This document shows positions 11,001 through 23,569 of a DNA stretch of 64,000 nt, piece by piece; positions within the stretch are counted from its first letter, which is position 1; each line of letters opens with the position of its first letter. The stretch is taken from the NCBI GenBank assembly GCA_022749755.1, contig CM040452.1, forward strand, positions 7,210,350 to 7,274,349, given 5' to 3'. The position numbers were made by a program, and so were the translations under genes. The notes beneath the pieces are model-generated. The model was not told the origin of the DNA, searched no databases, and saw only the letters and a program-made list of their open reading frames with translations. Source of the DNA: Azadirachta indica. Its lineage: Eukaryota > Streptophyta > Magnoliopsida > Sapindales > Meliaceae.

Positions 11001-13728
11001 CCTTCCCCCTCTGTCAACTAATTTGTAGATTTAGATATCATATTTGGGACCTCTTGCTAGATTAATTTTGAAGCAAAATGGGTCTCTTTTATGGGAGCTC
11101 TTCTAAAAATTAATTGGACATTCATACAGAAACCAATACTCTATTTCTGTTTGTGATTAGAATAAGCCACCAATTGTTTATGAAAAAAAAATATCAATTT
11201 TATTCTCCCGTTTATTCTACTAAAGTTGTTTTCTACCTGTCACTTGTAAATTTGAGGATTAGTTCTTTTTGAAGCTCAAGAAATTGATTTAGCCATTCAA
11301 GCCCTAGCCTCAAAGATCTGGTTATACTTGTCTAGTATCTTATGACTTCAACATTAATGTGGAAATCTAGAATTCTAATTTTTGTTTGATGTTGAGAAAT
11401 CTTAGGGATTTAGTAGTATCTCATGCTTGAGAATAAAACAACTTTCCTTGCTCAGCTATTGAGTCTGTTTAAGGTAGTTGTGTTTCCTTGGATGAAATAT
11501 GGTTATTTATTTTAGTTAGTTAATAATAGTGGTGCAGTGTTGTGAACTTCTTACAATTTCTCAAAGATCATTTGATGGCAAATCCATAATCAATTTCTTT
11601 TTGAAGATATGTAATGAGTTGACTATGTTTCTATTTAATTTCAGTAGACCTAATAATCATAGGGAGATTAGGGAAATTGGTTCATTTCTTTGATCTAGGA
11701 GTCCCTTGTAGAGACTTCGGTTTTGGTATTTTACGATATTAGGAAGATTTGACATTTTGTTCCTTAGGTTCTCTAAAACCTATTTTATTACAATTCTGTG
11801 GAAATTACAGTCCTTCATACAGTGCACTTATAACATGGATAGAAAAACGCTTAAGCGTCTAATTATAGGAAATTAATTTGGAGCAAATCTGGTCAAAGTT
11901 TTTTAACAGAAATTTATAGGTTAAAATTTGAGTAGTTTTGAGATGCAGAAATATAATTTATAAACTCTTTATAGTAGCTAACCAATATAGTGGAGTGGCT
12001 TAAAGTGCTCGGAGTTCAATGCTACCTGCACATTCTACTTCTTATGTTTTGTTTAAAAGCCCAATGCCTTTCAGTTCTGCTATAATTTTGCTGTCATATA
12101 TGTTCTTTTTGTCTCCCATAACTCCCTCAAAACTTCTCTTTCTAATCTATTGATATTATTTTTCGTATTCTAAAATCTCTGCCAGCATTTTCATTCCTTT
12201 TCTTTTGCTATGTCATCTGTCTTATTGCATCAGATAAATATATCATGCTGCATCCAGTTTACATCAAATAGTGTGGTTATGGATGTTTTTATTTCACATG
12301 AGTGTAAATACAGTGAATAATTACCCCTTGGATCAAGCGAATGGCTTTGTCTTCCTATTGTAGCATGATTGTTAGTGTTAATTTTTTTGTTTCCCCTTAT
12401 GAAAAATTTTTTATCACCTTTCTTCTCTGGCAAACTGGTATCAAGAAGAACTACCTTCTTGATCAATCTCCCTGTTTTTTAGACAGAAAGATCTAATAAA
12501 TAGCTGCTGCAAAATGATCCAGAAAACTCGATGTTTTGTTGCCATCTGCCAGCTTTAAGCAACTTAATGAACTACTCACTCAAGTCTTATAAATTGTAAA
12601 AATATCTGCAATAATTTATTATATCAGGGCTATGCATGTTAGAAAAATCTTAAGAAAAAAATTCCCAACTTCTTTTGCACTCCAAAGTTGCAATCTAGGA
12701 AGGAGGAAATATATGAAGAGCAGGCAGTGCCTTTTGTATGTGGTAAATAAATAAAATCATGGTAAAAGATGTTTTATCTACGCTGTGTTTTGGGTTACTT
12801 GCAATGCCTTATTTTTCTTGTTTTGTTGATGCACAATTTAAAAGGTCATCAGGTCAGGGCTATTTTGTAGGTTAAGTTATTTTTATTTTCCCAAATTCAT
12901 TGCATTATAAAATTTATCTCTGCAGGTATCAGAAGCATCCGTTAGTAGAAACCGCAGTACTATTATTGTTCCTGCTGGAAGTTCACGGGATGAAGGGTGG
13001 GCAGCTTTCAGGAACATTTTGGCGGACATAAATGAAGCATCACGACTTTTCATGTTGCCCAATCAGGTGTCCTTGTATTGCATACATAAACTCCTTACTT
13101 TCCAATTCTACAACTGAAAAAGATATATCTTGCTTCTATCAGAGGTCTTACTGCTTCCTTTTTTTTTATGTTGCCCTACACCTTATTGCATGTGCACCAA
13201 AACAGCAAAGTTCTGAGCAGTCAGAACGTCTTGTTGGGCTTTCAGATGATGTAGGGGCTGGTTTTATACCTGGTCACAGCAGCCAACCTGCCCCTGCTTC
13301 TGAACTGAATGTGGACAGATCAGTTGAATTGCCAGCACAAGATGAAATTGGTAACATGGGGGTTTCAAAGGTAATCAGAGCTGACCAGAAGAGATTCTTC
13401 TTTGATCTTGGGAGCAACAACAGAGGTCATTTCCTCAGAATATCTGAGGTGAGCCAATGGAAGATTTTTAATATTTAGTTTAGTTAATCACTTTTGGGAG
13501 CTGAAATTTAATTGTTATTGAAGTTTGCAATGTTTATTAAATTTACTTGTGCTGCAATGGTGTCAAAAATTGAAGGTTGCGGGTTCTGATCGATCCTCCA
13601 TCATACTCCCGCTGTCAGGACTGAAACAGTTTCATGAAATTGTGGGTCATTTTGTGGAGATCACCAAAGATCGAATTGAAGGAATGACTGGTGCAAACGT
13701 TCGGACAGTGGACCCCCCTCAAAGATGA
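8091..13728 (+). CDS. PURA1: Transcription factor Pur-alpha 1 (single-stranded nucleic-acid-binding PUR protein)
   Basis: Five exons give a 303-residue protein: 8091-8417, 8499-8546, 12926-13066, 13206-13448 and 13576-13728 (stop TGA). Arabidopsis Pur-alpha 1 is close to this length. After a Gly-rich N-terminus (residues about 4-30, encoded by GGA/GGT runs) come three PUR repeats. Repeat I is ELVCKTLQVEHKLFYFDLKE with RGRYLKISE. Repeat II is VFYFDIGENRRGRFLKVSEA with STIIVPAG. Repeat III is RFFFDLGSNNRGHFLRISE with SSIILPLSG. The family binds purine-rich single-stranded DNA or RNA, and in plants the telo-box promoter element. Exon boundaries follow the repeat structure, and all junctions keep frame. 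The first intron uses a GC donor (listed separately) and the second is 4.4 kb. Frame and motifs are intact, so the gene is probably functional. Confidence 0.93.
8418..8498 (+). other. GC-AG intron 1 of the Pur-alpha gene
   Basis: Exon 1 ends at CACCAAG (8417) and the next bases are GCAATAAC. The acceptor TTTCAACAG ends at 8498. Joining here gives LDTK|VFYFDIG, the conserved PUR repeat II sequence. No GT donor nearby preserves that join. Reading on without splicing reaches a stop at 8457-8459. Confidence 0.8.
8547..12925 (+). other. Large intron 2 of the Pur-alpha gene
   Basis: GT-AG intron of 4,379 bp between LK and VSEA codons. It is T-rich, as plant introns are. I see no ORF with a recognisable domain, and no clear terminal repeats. 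It may hold decayed transposon sequence, but nothing I can name. Confidence 0.8.
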
Positions 13729-16700
13729 GATCTCATGATTCAATGTTTGGTGAAACAAATAATTGGTTATGAAGGTTGCTACAGAATTGATGTTTGATCA
13801 GGGGTGACGATTGTGTTAGTTGTGTTCTGCCATTTTCTTCTCCCTTCACGCTCATTCAAGTCGCCAAAATAATCCGATGTATCTGTTTGATCAACAGAGA
13901 AATTCCGGAAATATTTGCCAAGCGGTAATTTCGGATAGATAATAACAGGGCAAAAAAGCCAAATATTTGTAGTTGTCAGTTTGCTAGTGTGGCACCCTTG
14001 TTACAGTTTTAATAATGTTCATTCCTGATGTGTTTTGCATAGTTTCAGTGCAAACACTTGTAATAGATATATTTTTTTTTCCTGGTTTTCTAGATTCATT
14101 CCTTTAACTGTGGTCTATAGGCATGGTTGTGGCCCCTAAAATTCAATAAGTCAGGTGTTTATCATCATTTGATTCTCTCTGCAAAACAATCTAGTAATTA
14201 AAGCAACCCGTTAGAAAGTTATGCTTTAACTCTGTAGTCAGCTCATTTTCTTTTGCTCGAAGTTTATTAATTGAAATGAAAATCTCATTGGGTTCTTGCA
14301 TAGGTTTTTTATCCTTTTTGCAAAATGAAAGTTGAAAATAAGTTGAACGGAAACATGTATCACATATTTATAATTCAGACGAGTGAAGTTGAAATTAAAG
14401 AAAACTAGGAGCGGATGCATGTAGTGATTTGTTGGTGAATATTAACTGGGATTGAGGGCCATGAGCTGAGCCCCCGACCTGCAAGGAGTAAGGTGGACGG
14501 GTGAATCCGTGTCAGGATTCCTTTCAATCTCAGTATTCTAAACTAAAGTTGAAAAGGAAAGGAGTCGAGTTGACACAGAATTTCTCTCTCTCTCTCTCCA
14601 TAATATATTATGACACAGAGAAAGTGAAATGGGATCTCATATTCAAATATGCATGCACGGGTAGTTTTCAATTTCTATCTAATTGAAAAGGAACCCTTGA
14701 ATTTTAGTTTGAAAAAAAATTATATGAAAAAAACAGAAAAGAAAAGGAAGATGAATGTGGGGGTAAGTTCCAGATGGGTCACAGCAATGCTGATAGTAAC
14801 AACTCAAAGGACTTGTCTCACTGACATATAGCCAGAATTGATCAGTTGAATGATGAAAAGCATAGGATATAAGTGGTGAATCACTGGAATTTCAGTATTA
14901 GCTTCACTTCTCACTCAGAACGAAGTGGGGTTGTGTATTCAGCAGGCATGGTCTCTGCGTTTGTGTTTGTGTGAATGACAGACTGTTAGTCCCCATTGAG
15001 TCCTATCAATGCATAAAACTGAAAAAGTTTCGTCTCTTACTACTACTTTTTCTTCTTTTCTCTAAAAGATAGGTAGGGGTCCTCTGTTTCTCTTCTCTTC
15101 CAAATATTTCATATATTCCCTTCTCCTTCTCTCCACCAAACTAAATTAATTAAACTTCAACTTAATAATTTTCATTTTTTCTCACATTATAAAATTCTGA
15201 TTGGCATGCATATAGTATTTGAAAAGACAGGGAAAAGGCATGCAGCTAGAGCTAGTACACTCATCTACTCAACTTAGCTAGTCATGCATGAATGCAAAAT
15301 GATGATTAGTACATGTTCCATCTTGGCTATAGCTAGCTAGAGAGGTAGGTAGCTTAGCTAGCTAGCTCATTGCATTTTGCAGAGAAGATTGTGGAAGTGT
15401 GTCCCAGCTGCATATACGCAGCTCCCTGGTGGACCACAGTTACACTGCTATAATGTATTACATGCTTAGTTCCCACTTACCCAGATAGAATATGACAACT
15501 CTTTACTTGAAGGATTTTAGGACCACTCCCTTATTCAACCAAATCCATATCAAACACTAAAGTGTTTCTGTCTTCCTTTTCAATATGTTGGAAATAATTT
15601 AAGAACTCAAATCAAAGATTATTATGTTTTATATTTTGACACATTGTAATTCAATAATGCAGCCTAAAGAATAATGATCATGCGTAGTAGCAGTGAAACG
15701 TGAGATCTAACACAGTGGGCGTAGGATTACATTTATTGACACATGTTGTAGTAGGAATCAAATAAAGGAAATATCATAAGCTGAAGCATTGCCTCTATCA
15801 ATTTGGGCCCCCCGTATATTTCTGCAAATGCAGTTAGTTCCCCAGAAGCTGTAAACTTCGTGCACAGGAAAAAAATAAAAATAAAAAGAGAGAAAAGCAC
15901 TTAACATTTCAAATCAAGTCCAAAAATCAGGCGCTTAGCTCTCTCTCTCCCTCTGGCCACACGCGCGTCAAGAGAGAATAGCGCGTTAATGCAGTTCAAT
16001 TAAATGTGGCAATATCAGTCAAACAAATGATTATTTTTGGCAAAGTATTCTAACTCTATCATTAATTCCTGCTATTAAATCCAGCTGCATCAGTGTTTCA
16101 TCACAGCAAGCATGAACGATAACTGAAATTTGGAAGTCTCATTAAAGACCCTTAATGAGATATCAGTGACTTTTTGATTGATTCATAGCTGGTGCAAAGT
16201 AATCAAATAACAAGCTGTTAAATATTAGTTGATATGTGGTTAGTAAATATTACTATTAAGCAAAAATAAGTTTATGTAAACTCTTTTGGTTTTACTTTCA
16301 AAATTAATTAGAAACATAATAATTATAATAAAGAATTAACGCTTATTTTTCATAGTGTTTATTTATTTTATGTTTTTTTTAGGACGTTTGATAGAAATAT
16401 ATTTAAATCGCTAGTGTTATTCATAAAACACTTTAAATACTACTTTAATTAACATATTATTAATTATGTGTTAATATAAAAATTATCTGTAGTACGAATT
16501 ACATTTAATAAGTTGCTTTAAAAATAAATAGTTAAATATATTAACAAAAATTTATAATTTTTGTTAAATTTTTTTAATATTACATACATGTATAAACTAC
16601 TGATATTATATTAACAATTTATTAAGAATTTGTGATAAAATTGTATATACCACAACACAAATAACTTCACTTTATTTGGACTTCTTCATGTGTGGAAAAA

Positions 16701-17862
16701 AGTCTATTCACATTCAAATACGATGAACTCCACATATGTGGTGAATATCATTTTCTAATTATGAGAAATAAGTCTTGCTGACTGCAGTCAATAAGAGTTT
16801 AATAGAGTTCAACCTCCTTTCTACTCGGGTAAAGCTTGAGCGGCTATTTTTTTTTGTTAATTTAATACATACAAAATGTTAATTAGTATTACTAAACATG
16901 CATTAAATATAATTTTACGTATATTTTAATAAAGATTAATTATCAGATTTAGAAGTTCTAGATCCTTGGTTTGAAATGAGTATGATCAATTTTAACGATG
17001 AAGATTATCACCACTGTTTAACAATGTTAATTAATAGCAAAAAAGATACGGTCGTTGTGGATTATTCACAAATATTTAAATGACAACTGAAAGAAAGGGC
17101 TGACAAGGAATATTGAAGGGGACAGCCAAAGTCGAGATAGATTGCAGCATTTTGCATGCTGAGCCTGCCATCAATTACTTTTGGCATATTCGCATGGAAG
17201 GGACCAGAAAATTTGTTTAGGAGCCGATCGAGAAAGGTTACCAATGCCAGTAAAATATACAGGGTTTTGGGAAAATACTCTTCATCCTCGAGGGTTTGAG
17301 GTAAATACCCAATTCTCTCACTGTTCATAAATACTTTTATACTCCTTTACTATTGTAGCTCCGTCACAGTTAAAAAAAAAATTTTTGAGGGTAAAAATGT
17401 ATTTTGATATTTACAAAAGTCGAAAATAAAAGTGATGGTAACCTTAGTAACTACAAGTCCCAAAGTTCTATGTAGAAAATGATCATTATTTTTGTTTTTT
17501 TTTAATAAAGAAAAGAAAAAAAGATTTCTTCTATAAGCATAAATTTATACGTTTTGTGTCAGTACTCCGGTTAGTGTTTTAACCTAATAACACTAAAAGA
17601 ATTTTGTATGTTCATTTTGTAGTGTTTTGGTATGCACATGCTTTTTCACTAAAAGCACTTTAAATTATCCAAAAAGACGTAATTTTTTTTTGGGGAAACA
17701 ATCAGAAACTCAACCAAACTCACATCCACAAGGTACCAACAGCTTCACTTAGCGTCAATGAAATGTCAAGCAAATCACGTTTACGTATTTAAATCAACCA
17801 AACAATTTTGTATTTATATTTTCAAAATTAAAACATGATGAAAATTTTAAATAACATAAAAG
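13729..17862. other. Intergenic region after Pur-alpha
   Basis: The first ~350 bp is the likely Pur-alpha 3' UTR. The rest has CT runs (14,584-14,598), a TAGC-rich patch (15,330-15,366), a CGCG-containing spot near 15,960-15,985 and long AT-rich tracts (16,200-16,660). No gene is supported. The 88-codon open frame at 17,062-17,328 (-) shows no domain. Confidence 0.55.
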
Positions 17863-19185
17863 GTTGATCTTGTTCCTAATAGAGGTAGGATCAAAAGTTT
17901 TTTTTTTTTATACAATTTTTTTTATCAAATGTAGGTAGTTGAATTTAAGTACATTTAACGGTTGAAATTGTATTTAATATGTATATTAATTATGAATGTA
18001 TTAATTATATGATCAGTTATAATTTTAACTGTTGAGCATGCATAAATCCAACGGTTTATATTTGATATAAAAATTGTATAAAAAAAAGGGCTATTAATTC
18101 TGCTCCTAACATAAATTTTATATATAAACATATTTATGTTAGGGGCAGGATCAACAACTATTTTTTTTTTACACAAAATTTTATATCAATTATAAATTAT
18201 TGGATATAAATACATCTAACGGTTGATATTACATATGACATATGTATTAATTGTGTATTAATTACATGATAAGATACAATTTCAATCGTTGGATGTGTTT
18301 ATATCCAACGGTTTACAATTGATGTAAGATTTTGTGTAAAAAAAAAAGGGCTGTTGAATATACCACATGTGAGATAGGATCAACAGCACTTTTTTTTTAT
18401 ACAAAATCTTCCATCAATTGTAAATCATTGGATATAGACGCATTCAACGGTTGAAATTATATCTGAATATGTAATTAATACATTAATAATTAATGTATTA
18501 ATTATATGTTCAGATGTAATTTCAACTGTTAAATATGTTTATATTCAACGGTTTATAATTGATATAACATTTTGTGTAAAAAAAAAAGAATGCTGATCCT
18601 TCCCCTATATATATATGAAGCATGATCAATGATCTTTTTTTTTTTTACATAATTTTTTATATATGACATATGCATTAATTGTGCATTAATTAAATGATAA
18701 GATGCAATTTCTACTATTAGATGCGCCTATATCCAACTGTTTATAATTGATGTAAAATTTTATGTAAAAAAAGAGACTGTTGATCTTATCCCATATATAT
18801 ACACATATGGGATAGGATCAACAACCCTTTTTTTTATACGAAATCTTACATCAATTTCAACCGTTGAATGTGTTTATATTCAATGATTTGTAATTGATAT
18901 AATATTTTGTGTAAAAAAAAAAAAGAATGCTGATCCTTCCCTTATATATATACATGAAGCAGGATCAATAATCTTTTTTTTTTTACATAATTTTTTATAT
19001 CAAATGTAAATCGTTAGATTTAAGTACATACAACGGTTAAAATTACATATAACCATGTAATTAATGCATTCATAATTAATATATATATTAGATGCAATTT
19101 TAATCGTTGATACGCATAAATCTAACAGCCTACATTTGATATAAAAAATTGTGTAAAAAAAGGAGCCCTTCACCCTACTCCTATA
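17863..19185. mobile_element. Cluster of about six related hairpin MITE units
   Basis: Six similar units lie end to end, at about 17,863-18,110, 18,141-18,363, 18,372-18,606, 18,620-18,793, 18,808-18,942 and 18,956-19,182. Each starts near AGGATCAACA or a variant followed by a T run, and ends with an A run followed by the reverse complement (for example TGTTGATCCT or ATGCTGATCCTTCCC). Each arm contains a core like CAACGGTTGAAATT and its complement, so each unit can fold into a long hairpin. There is no coding capacity, as expected of MITEs. The fifth unit is shortened. The superfamily cannot be told without target-site duplications. Confidence 0.75.
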
Positions 19186-20515
19186 TATATATATATTAAA
19201 TTCGATAAGTATTTATATTTTCATAATATAATGTTTATTAATATATATCCTACAAGCATCAATATTTTCAAAATATTATTTGTGCGAATTATTTTCCTTT
19301 AGAATATTATAGTTATATTCTAGATTGATAATAGATCAAAAATTTATTGAGAGTGTACTAATTTGATACCATCTACAAAATTTATTAAATAAATTCTATT
19401 ATTATTAAGGAAAAATATGTTCCAAAAACATATAAAAATTTATAACATGTTGAAAAAGGAAATTGAGTACTAATATGTATATTCATTACATTTATATTTA
19501 TTCTAATTAACGAAAATATTATATTTTATTTTACTTAGAATAAAATGTATTGGAAACCATGATGGTGGTGGAGAGAGTAAAGAGAAATAAGAAGGTATAG
19601 GATCTTTGATTTATTTGTTTGGAAAAAGAGAAGAAACCATGATTGTGGTGGAGAGAGCGAGAGTGAAGAGAAAGAGAAAGGTGGTGTAGAGAGAGTGAGA
19701 AAAATAAAACATTAAAAATAATTTATTAAAAAAGAAAATGGGAGAAAAATAAAATATTAAAAAAAAATAAAATCTGCAACATGGGCTGACATGTCAGTCT
19801 CCCAAATATATGAAGGCAACTGCAACTAAGAAGTTACTGAAACAATAGGGGTACTATGAATTCTTTAGAATTAACTTTTTTCATTAATTTTCTAATTTTT
19901 CTTATTTAACTTTCGACTATTTTTGTGTAGGGGATGAGTATTACATCACGTATTGTTACTTTCGTAATAGATTGGTTTTAAATGAAAATATGGAGCATAT
20001 ATATTAGAATATTCTAGCCCTAGTGAGATTGCAATACAAGATAATTTTTCCGATTAAAAGAAGAATGATTTAAGCAACTTATTAGTGTTCCGGATAAAAA
20101 TATCTAGAGAAAGACCCGATGAAAAATTGGTTTGCTCTTATAATTCCTATGCAATCCCTCTTGTAAAAGTACTAATATATATATCAACCACAGAGGCAAA
20201 CCAGTTGCGGGTACGAAGAAGCAAAAAACAGGGGAAAGTTTCCCCCAGTTTTAGCCTTCTCCTTGCCTTTTGCTTGACATTCTCCATCTCACTTCCTCTC
20301 TCCAATATATTCTTCTAAAGTCCTTCTTCCTGCGGGCAACAACACCAACTTAACGCTGTATAGCTAAACCCGTCCACTCTCTGTCTTCCCCGCCTATACA
20401 CACACACACACACACACCTATAATTATATATATTTCTATTTCTATTATTCATATCATAATCATATATCTTCTTGCTAGATATATAAGATAACATACGTAT
20501 ATCTTCAAGAAGAAT
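19186..20515. other. Intergenic region and promoter side of the SABATH gene
   Basis: AT-rich DNA. At 19,556-19,720 a GAAACCATGAT-GTGGTGGAGAGAG block occurs twice, about 80 bp apart, in purine-rich sequence. Near 20,398-20,418 there is a CA microsatellite in the presumed 5' leader or promoter of the methyltransferase gene. No gene is seen; the small open frame at 20,085-20,318 has no domain. Confidence 0.5.
20398..20418 (+). repeat. CA dinucleotide microsatellite
   Basis: About ten CA repeats, 150 bp upstream of the methyltransferase start codon. Confidence 0.9.
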
Positions 20516-20548
20516 ATGGATTTGTCGAGCTCAGTTATGGCCACATAG
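20516..20548 (+). promoter_or_regulatory. Upstream ORF before the SABATH start codon
   Basis: A complete 10-codon ORF (ATG GAT TTG ... ACA TAG) ends 17 nt before the main ATG ATG pair at 20,566, in a different frame. If the transcript starts upstream of it, ribosomes would meet this AUG first. Only its presence is seen; a regulatory role is inference. Confidence 0.45.
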
Positions 20549-20565
20549 AGACCAGCAGCGTATAT

Positions 20566-22582
20566 ATGATGAAGGAGTGGCAAACGTTGGCTGGCGGTCT
20601 ACACAGAGTGCTGTGTATGCAAGGTGGAGACGATGATGTTAGCTATGCAAAGAATTCACAAGCTCCTGCTTCTGCTATCACCTTATGTAAACCATTGCTT
20701 TTTACTGCTATTCAGTCAATGAACCTTTTCTTCAAAAGTAAGGACGACGCCGATTCTCTAAGAATAGCTGACTTCGGTTGTGCTACCGGTTACAACACTT
20801 TGGCTACCATTGACATGGTTGTGGAGAACTTGAGCAATCGTTATCTCAAAGAGTGTGGCTTCGAGCCTGAATTTGAGGTCTTTTTTGTTGATCTGCCCTC
20901 TAATGACTTTAACTCTCTGTTCCAATCATTGACTGCCATGTTTTCTGACAACAAGAAAAATAACTATTATGCTGCTGGTGTTCCTGGATCATTCTACCAC
21001 CGTCTATTTCCGAAAGGAAAGCTTCACATTGCTGTTAGCTTAAGTGCTTTACACTGGCTCTCCCAGGTGCAATGAATTAATTTATTAATTTCTATGAAAT
21101 CTTTCTCTATCTATATCGTTATATATATATATATATATATATATAATTACTATTTCATCGATCGATAATTTACATACACACACATATCTACGGAGACATA
21201 TATATATATACACACACAAACACATTGACGTTTGTATTTTCTTCTGTTCTCCTTTTGTTGGATTTACAAATCAGATACCAGATGAAGTGTTAGATAAGAA
21301 ATCACCAGCTTGGAACGAAGGAAGAGCATGGATTGAAGGAGCAAATCAGGAGGTAGTGAAAGCATACGCCAAGCAATCAGAAAAGGACTTGGAAGATTTC
21401 TTAAGGTGCAGGAAAGAAGAAATTGTAAGAGGAGGAATGTTATTTATATTAATGGGTGGAAGACCTGGTTCGCAGCCGCCCGAAGATCAGTTAGGTGATC
21501 CTGACTCAAGGGCTAAGCATCCTTTCACTACTTCCATGGATGAAGCTTGGCTAGACTTGTTAAATGAGGTACTGTATATTATTAGAATGCTGCCATCTCT
21601 TTACATTAGATGGTAAACCTCCTCTCCACCCGTGATATCACCTACCTTCAGCACTCTTTCATCCTAATTACACTAAGTATATACACAACAATCTTTTAAT
21701 TATTATTTTCTTTCTGTTGAATTGACATAGCATGCTCCAAAAGCACTACATCACAATTTACATTAAGCATAACGGCCCGAGCTTAATAACTTCGAAAGAG
21801 AAAGAGAAAGAGAAAGAGAAAGAGAAAGAGGGCTAGTCTTTCATACATTCACACATCCATCAAATTATAAAATCTTATCATGTATGAATAAAGCCACACA
21901 TATAGATTGTATATTTCTTACAAGTTAATGAATGTATTGTGAAGAAGCAAAAGCTGAAAAGTCAATGAAATAGATGAGAATAAACATTTAATTTAGACTA
22001 CATAGAATGCATTAGTTTCAATAAGAAAACTAAAATAAAATAGGCTTTGTTTTTGTGGTTTTAAATTTAATATCATAGTCATTTTTACGTATTTACTTAA
22101 TTAGTATTAACATGAATGACTTGGGAAATGTCCATAATCTCTTCTCTTGATGCATGGTTATATGCTTAGAAAAGTATTTTTGAATATACTAATATCCTTT
22201 TTGCCCTAAAAAATAAAAGGGTTTGATAGATGAGGAAACAAGAGATATGTTCAATATTCCGGCATATATGAGAAGTATGGAGGAGGTCGAAATTGCAATA
22301 AAGAAATGTGGTGGATTTGAGATACGAAGAATGGAGTACAAGCGTATAGTGGAGCATTCGGAGGAGAAACAAGAAGAGTGGATCAGGGATCCGGTTTCCT
22401 ACGGTAGAGCCAAAGCCAACCTGGTCCGTGCAACATTGAGGCCCATTGTTGAGGCCCACATTGGCCCATATCTCTCCGATCAATTTTTCAACCGTTTTCA
22501 GACTCGGGTTTCCTCTAATATTAATCTTCTCCATAAAACCTGTTTTTATGGTGTTATTGTCGTTTGTGCAATCCGAGTATAG
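20566..22582 (+). CDS. SABATH-family SAM-dependent carboxyl methyltransferase
   Basis: Three exons (20,566-21,066; 21,275-21,568; 22,220-22,582) with phase-0 GT-AG introns encode 385 residues, the usual size. The family uses S-adenosylmethionine to methylate carboxyl groups of small acids such as salicylate, jasmonate, farnesoate or gibberellins. Seen in order: MQGGDDDVSYAKNS (N-terminal SAM/substrate region), LRIADFGCATGYNTLATIDM (motif I, usually LGCSSGPN), VFFVDLPSNDFNSLF, the AAGVPGSFYHRLFP loop, SLSALHWLSQIP with the HW pair, ARAWIEG-type EGRAWIEGANQEV, and a C-terminal ATLRPIVEAHIG stretch. The sequence is closest in style to the At5g38780/farnesoate methyltransferase-like group, so the substrate is not predictable. 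The first intron common in other SABATH genes, just after SYAKNS, is absent. A truncated copy of exon 3 lies 2.4 kb downstream. Confidence 0.9.
21119..21146 (+). repeat. TA dinucleotide microsatellite in SABATH intron 1
   Basis: An uninterrupted TA run of about 13 repeats inside the first intron, followed by shorter CA and TA runs to 21,222. Confidence 0.9.
21794..21831 (+). repeat. GAAAGA hexamer microsatellite in SABATH intron 2
   Basis: About six head-to-tail GAAAGA units within the second intron of the methyltransferase gene. Confidence 0.9.
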
Positions 22583-22850
22583 AGGGAGAGACAAACTAAA
22601 CAACCCTTTCAATTTCTTTACATTTTGTCACGCAAAGCAACAACCCTCCGGCGAATTTATTCGACATGCAATCACTAATTGTCATGCCCACCCTAGCTAG
22701 TGACCTTCATATATTCAAGCAAACTTACAGCTTGTGCAATTAATTAACTTTTCTCTTCATTAATTTCTAATCAATATATATATATATATATAAACAAAGC
22801 TAGCTAGGAGACAAAAATTTAATTAATAAAGTTTAATTCCTTTTATGAGT
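22266..22850 (+). repeat. Duplicated block, copy 1 (SABATH 3' exon and 3' flank)
   Basis: From GAGAAGTATGGA in exon 3 through the 3' flank to TTTTATGAG, this block recurs at about 24,937-25,590 in the same orientation. Shared landmarks are the stop codon context, CCACCCTAG, AATTTTTCTCTTCATTAATT-like sequence and AAGCTAGCTAGGAGAC. Divergence is modest, so the duplication is fairly recent. Confidence 0.85.
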
Positions 22851-23569
22851 AAGAGAACTCCTGTTCCCTAAGCGCCGAGTCAAATATGAATAATTGGGAC
22901 CAAAATATTTAAATGATAAAGTCAATGGTCTAGCATTTTAAAATAATTAATAAAGTAAGGGGTAAATCGATAACTTTAAAAGTTATAGGGCCCAAACTAT
23001 ATATAAGTATAAGAATAAGGTTTAAAATATAAATAATATGGTAACAATTTTTTATCAAATTGTAGAGGCGGTGGCCACGGCGCCTTTAAGCCCTGCTGGC
23101 ACTCCACCACTGTTGCTCTCTACATGCATGATTATCGTAGATCAAATTTCACACACACACACACACACACAAAGATCATCATGCAGCTAGCTGCTCAAAG
23201 TGAAATTTATCGATTTGATAGCATACATGTACCACATAGGCACATTTTTGCAAGTGATTGCATTAATGTCTCCTTCTCATATCGAAAGCACCAATGCAAA
23301 ATTTGTATAAACTAAATAACATTATAAAAGATTGTCATCCCATGCATCTGTTGAAGGAAAAAAAATTACCAAGTTGGATATTTAATAAAGTTTGACATGC
23401 AATCGTGATTAATCAATGGTGGCTTTCCTTTTGTGTAGATGATAAAGTAGGACAACACATCAAGTAATAATGAAATTGAAACAGTAATGAAATCAAAACT
23501 TTTTCAAAGAATGAACTTGAATATCGATTGTATTATAATAATGGATCAAGATTCAAACCTACTCTCTTT
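22851..23569. other. Intergenic region after the SABATH gene
   Basis: AT-rich, with a CA microsatellite at 23,151-23,170. A second duplicated block (23,187-23,520) matches 27,846-28,150. No gene is seen. Confidence 0.55.
23187..23520 (+). repeat. Second duplicated block, copy 1
   Basis: This stretch, with landmarks GATTGCATTAATGTCTCCTT and CTCATATCGAAAGCAC, recurs at 27,846-28,150 in the same order and orientation. With the block at 22,266 it indicates one larger duplication that was later interrupted. Confidence 0.82.

Noticed and set aside
17955..18176. 73-codon minus-strand frame in the MITE cluster
   Set aside because: It lies across hairpin MITE sequence and has no domain.
22166..22612. 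Minus-strand 148-codon open frame
   Set aside because: Antisense shadow of SABATH exon 3; the same shadow occurs over the duplicated fragment at 24,911-25,204.
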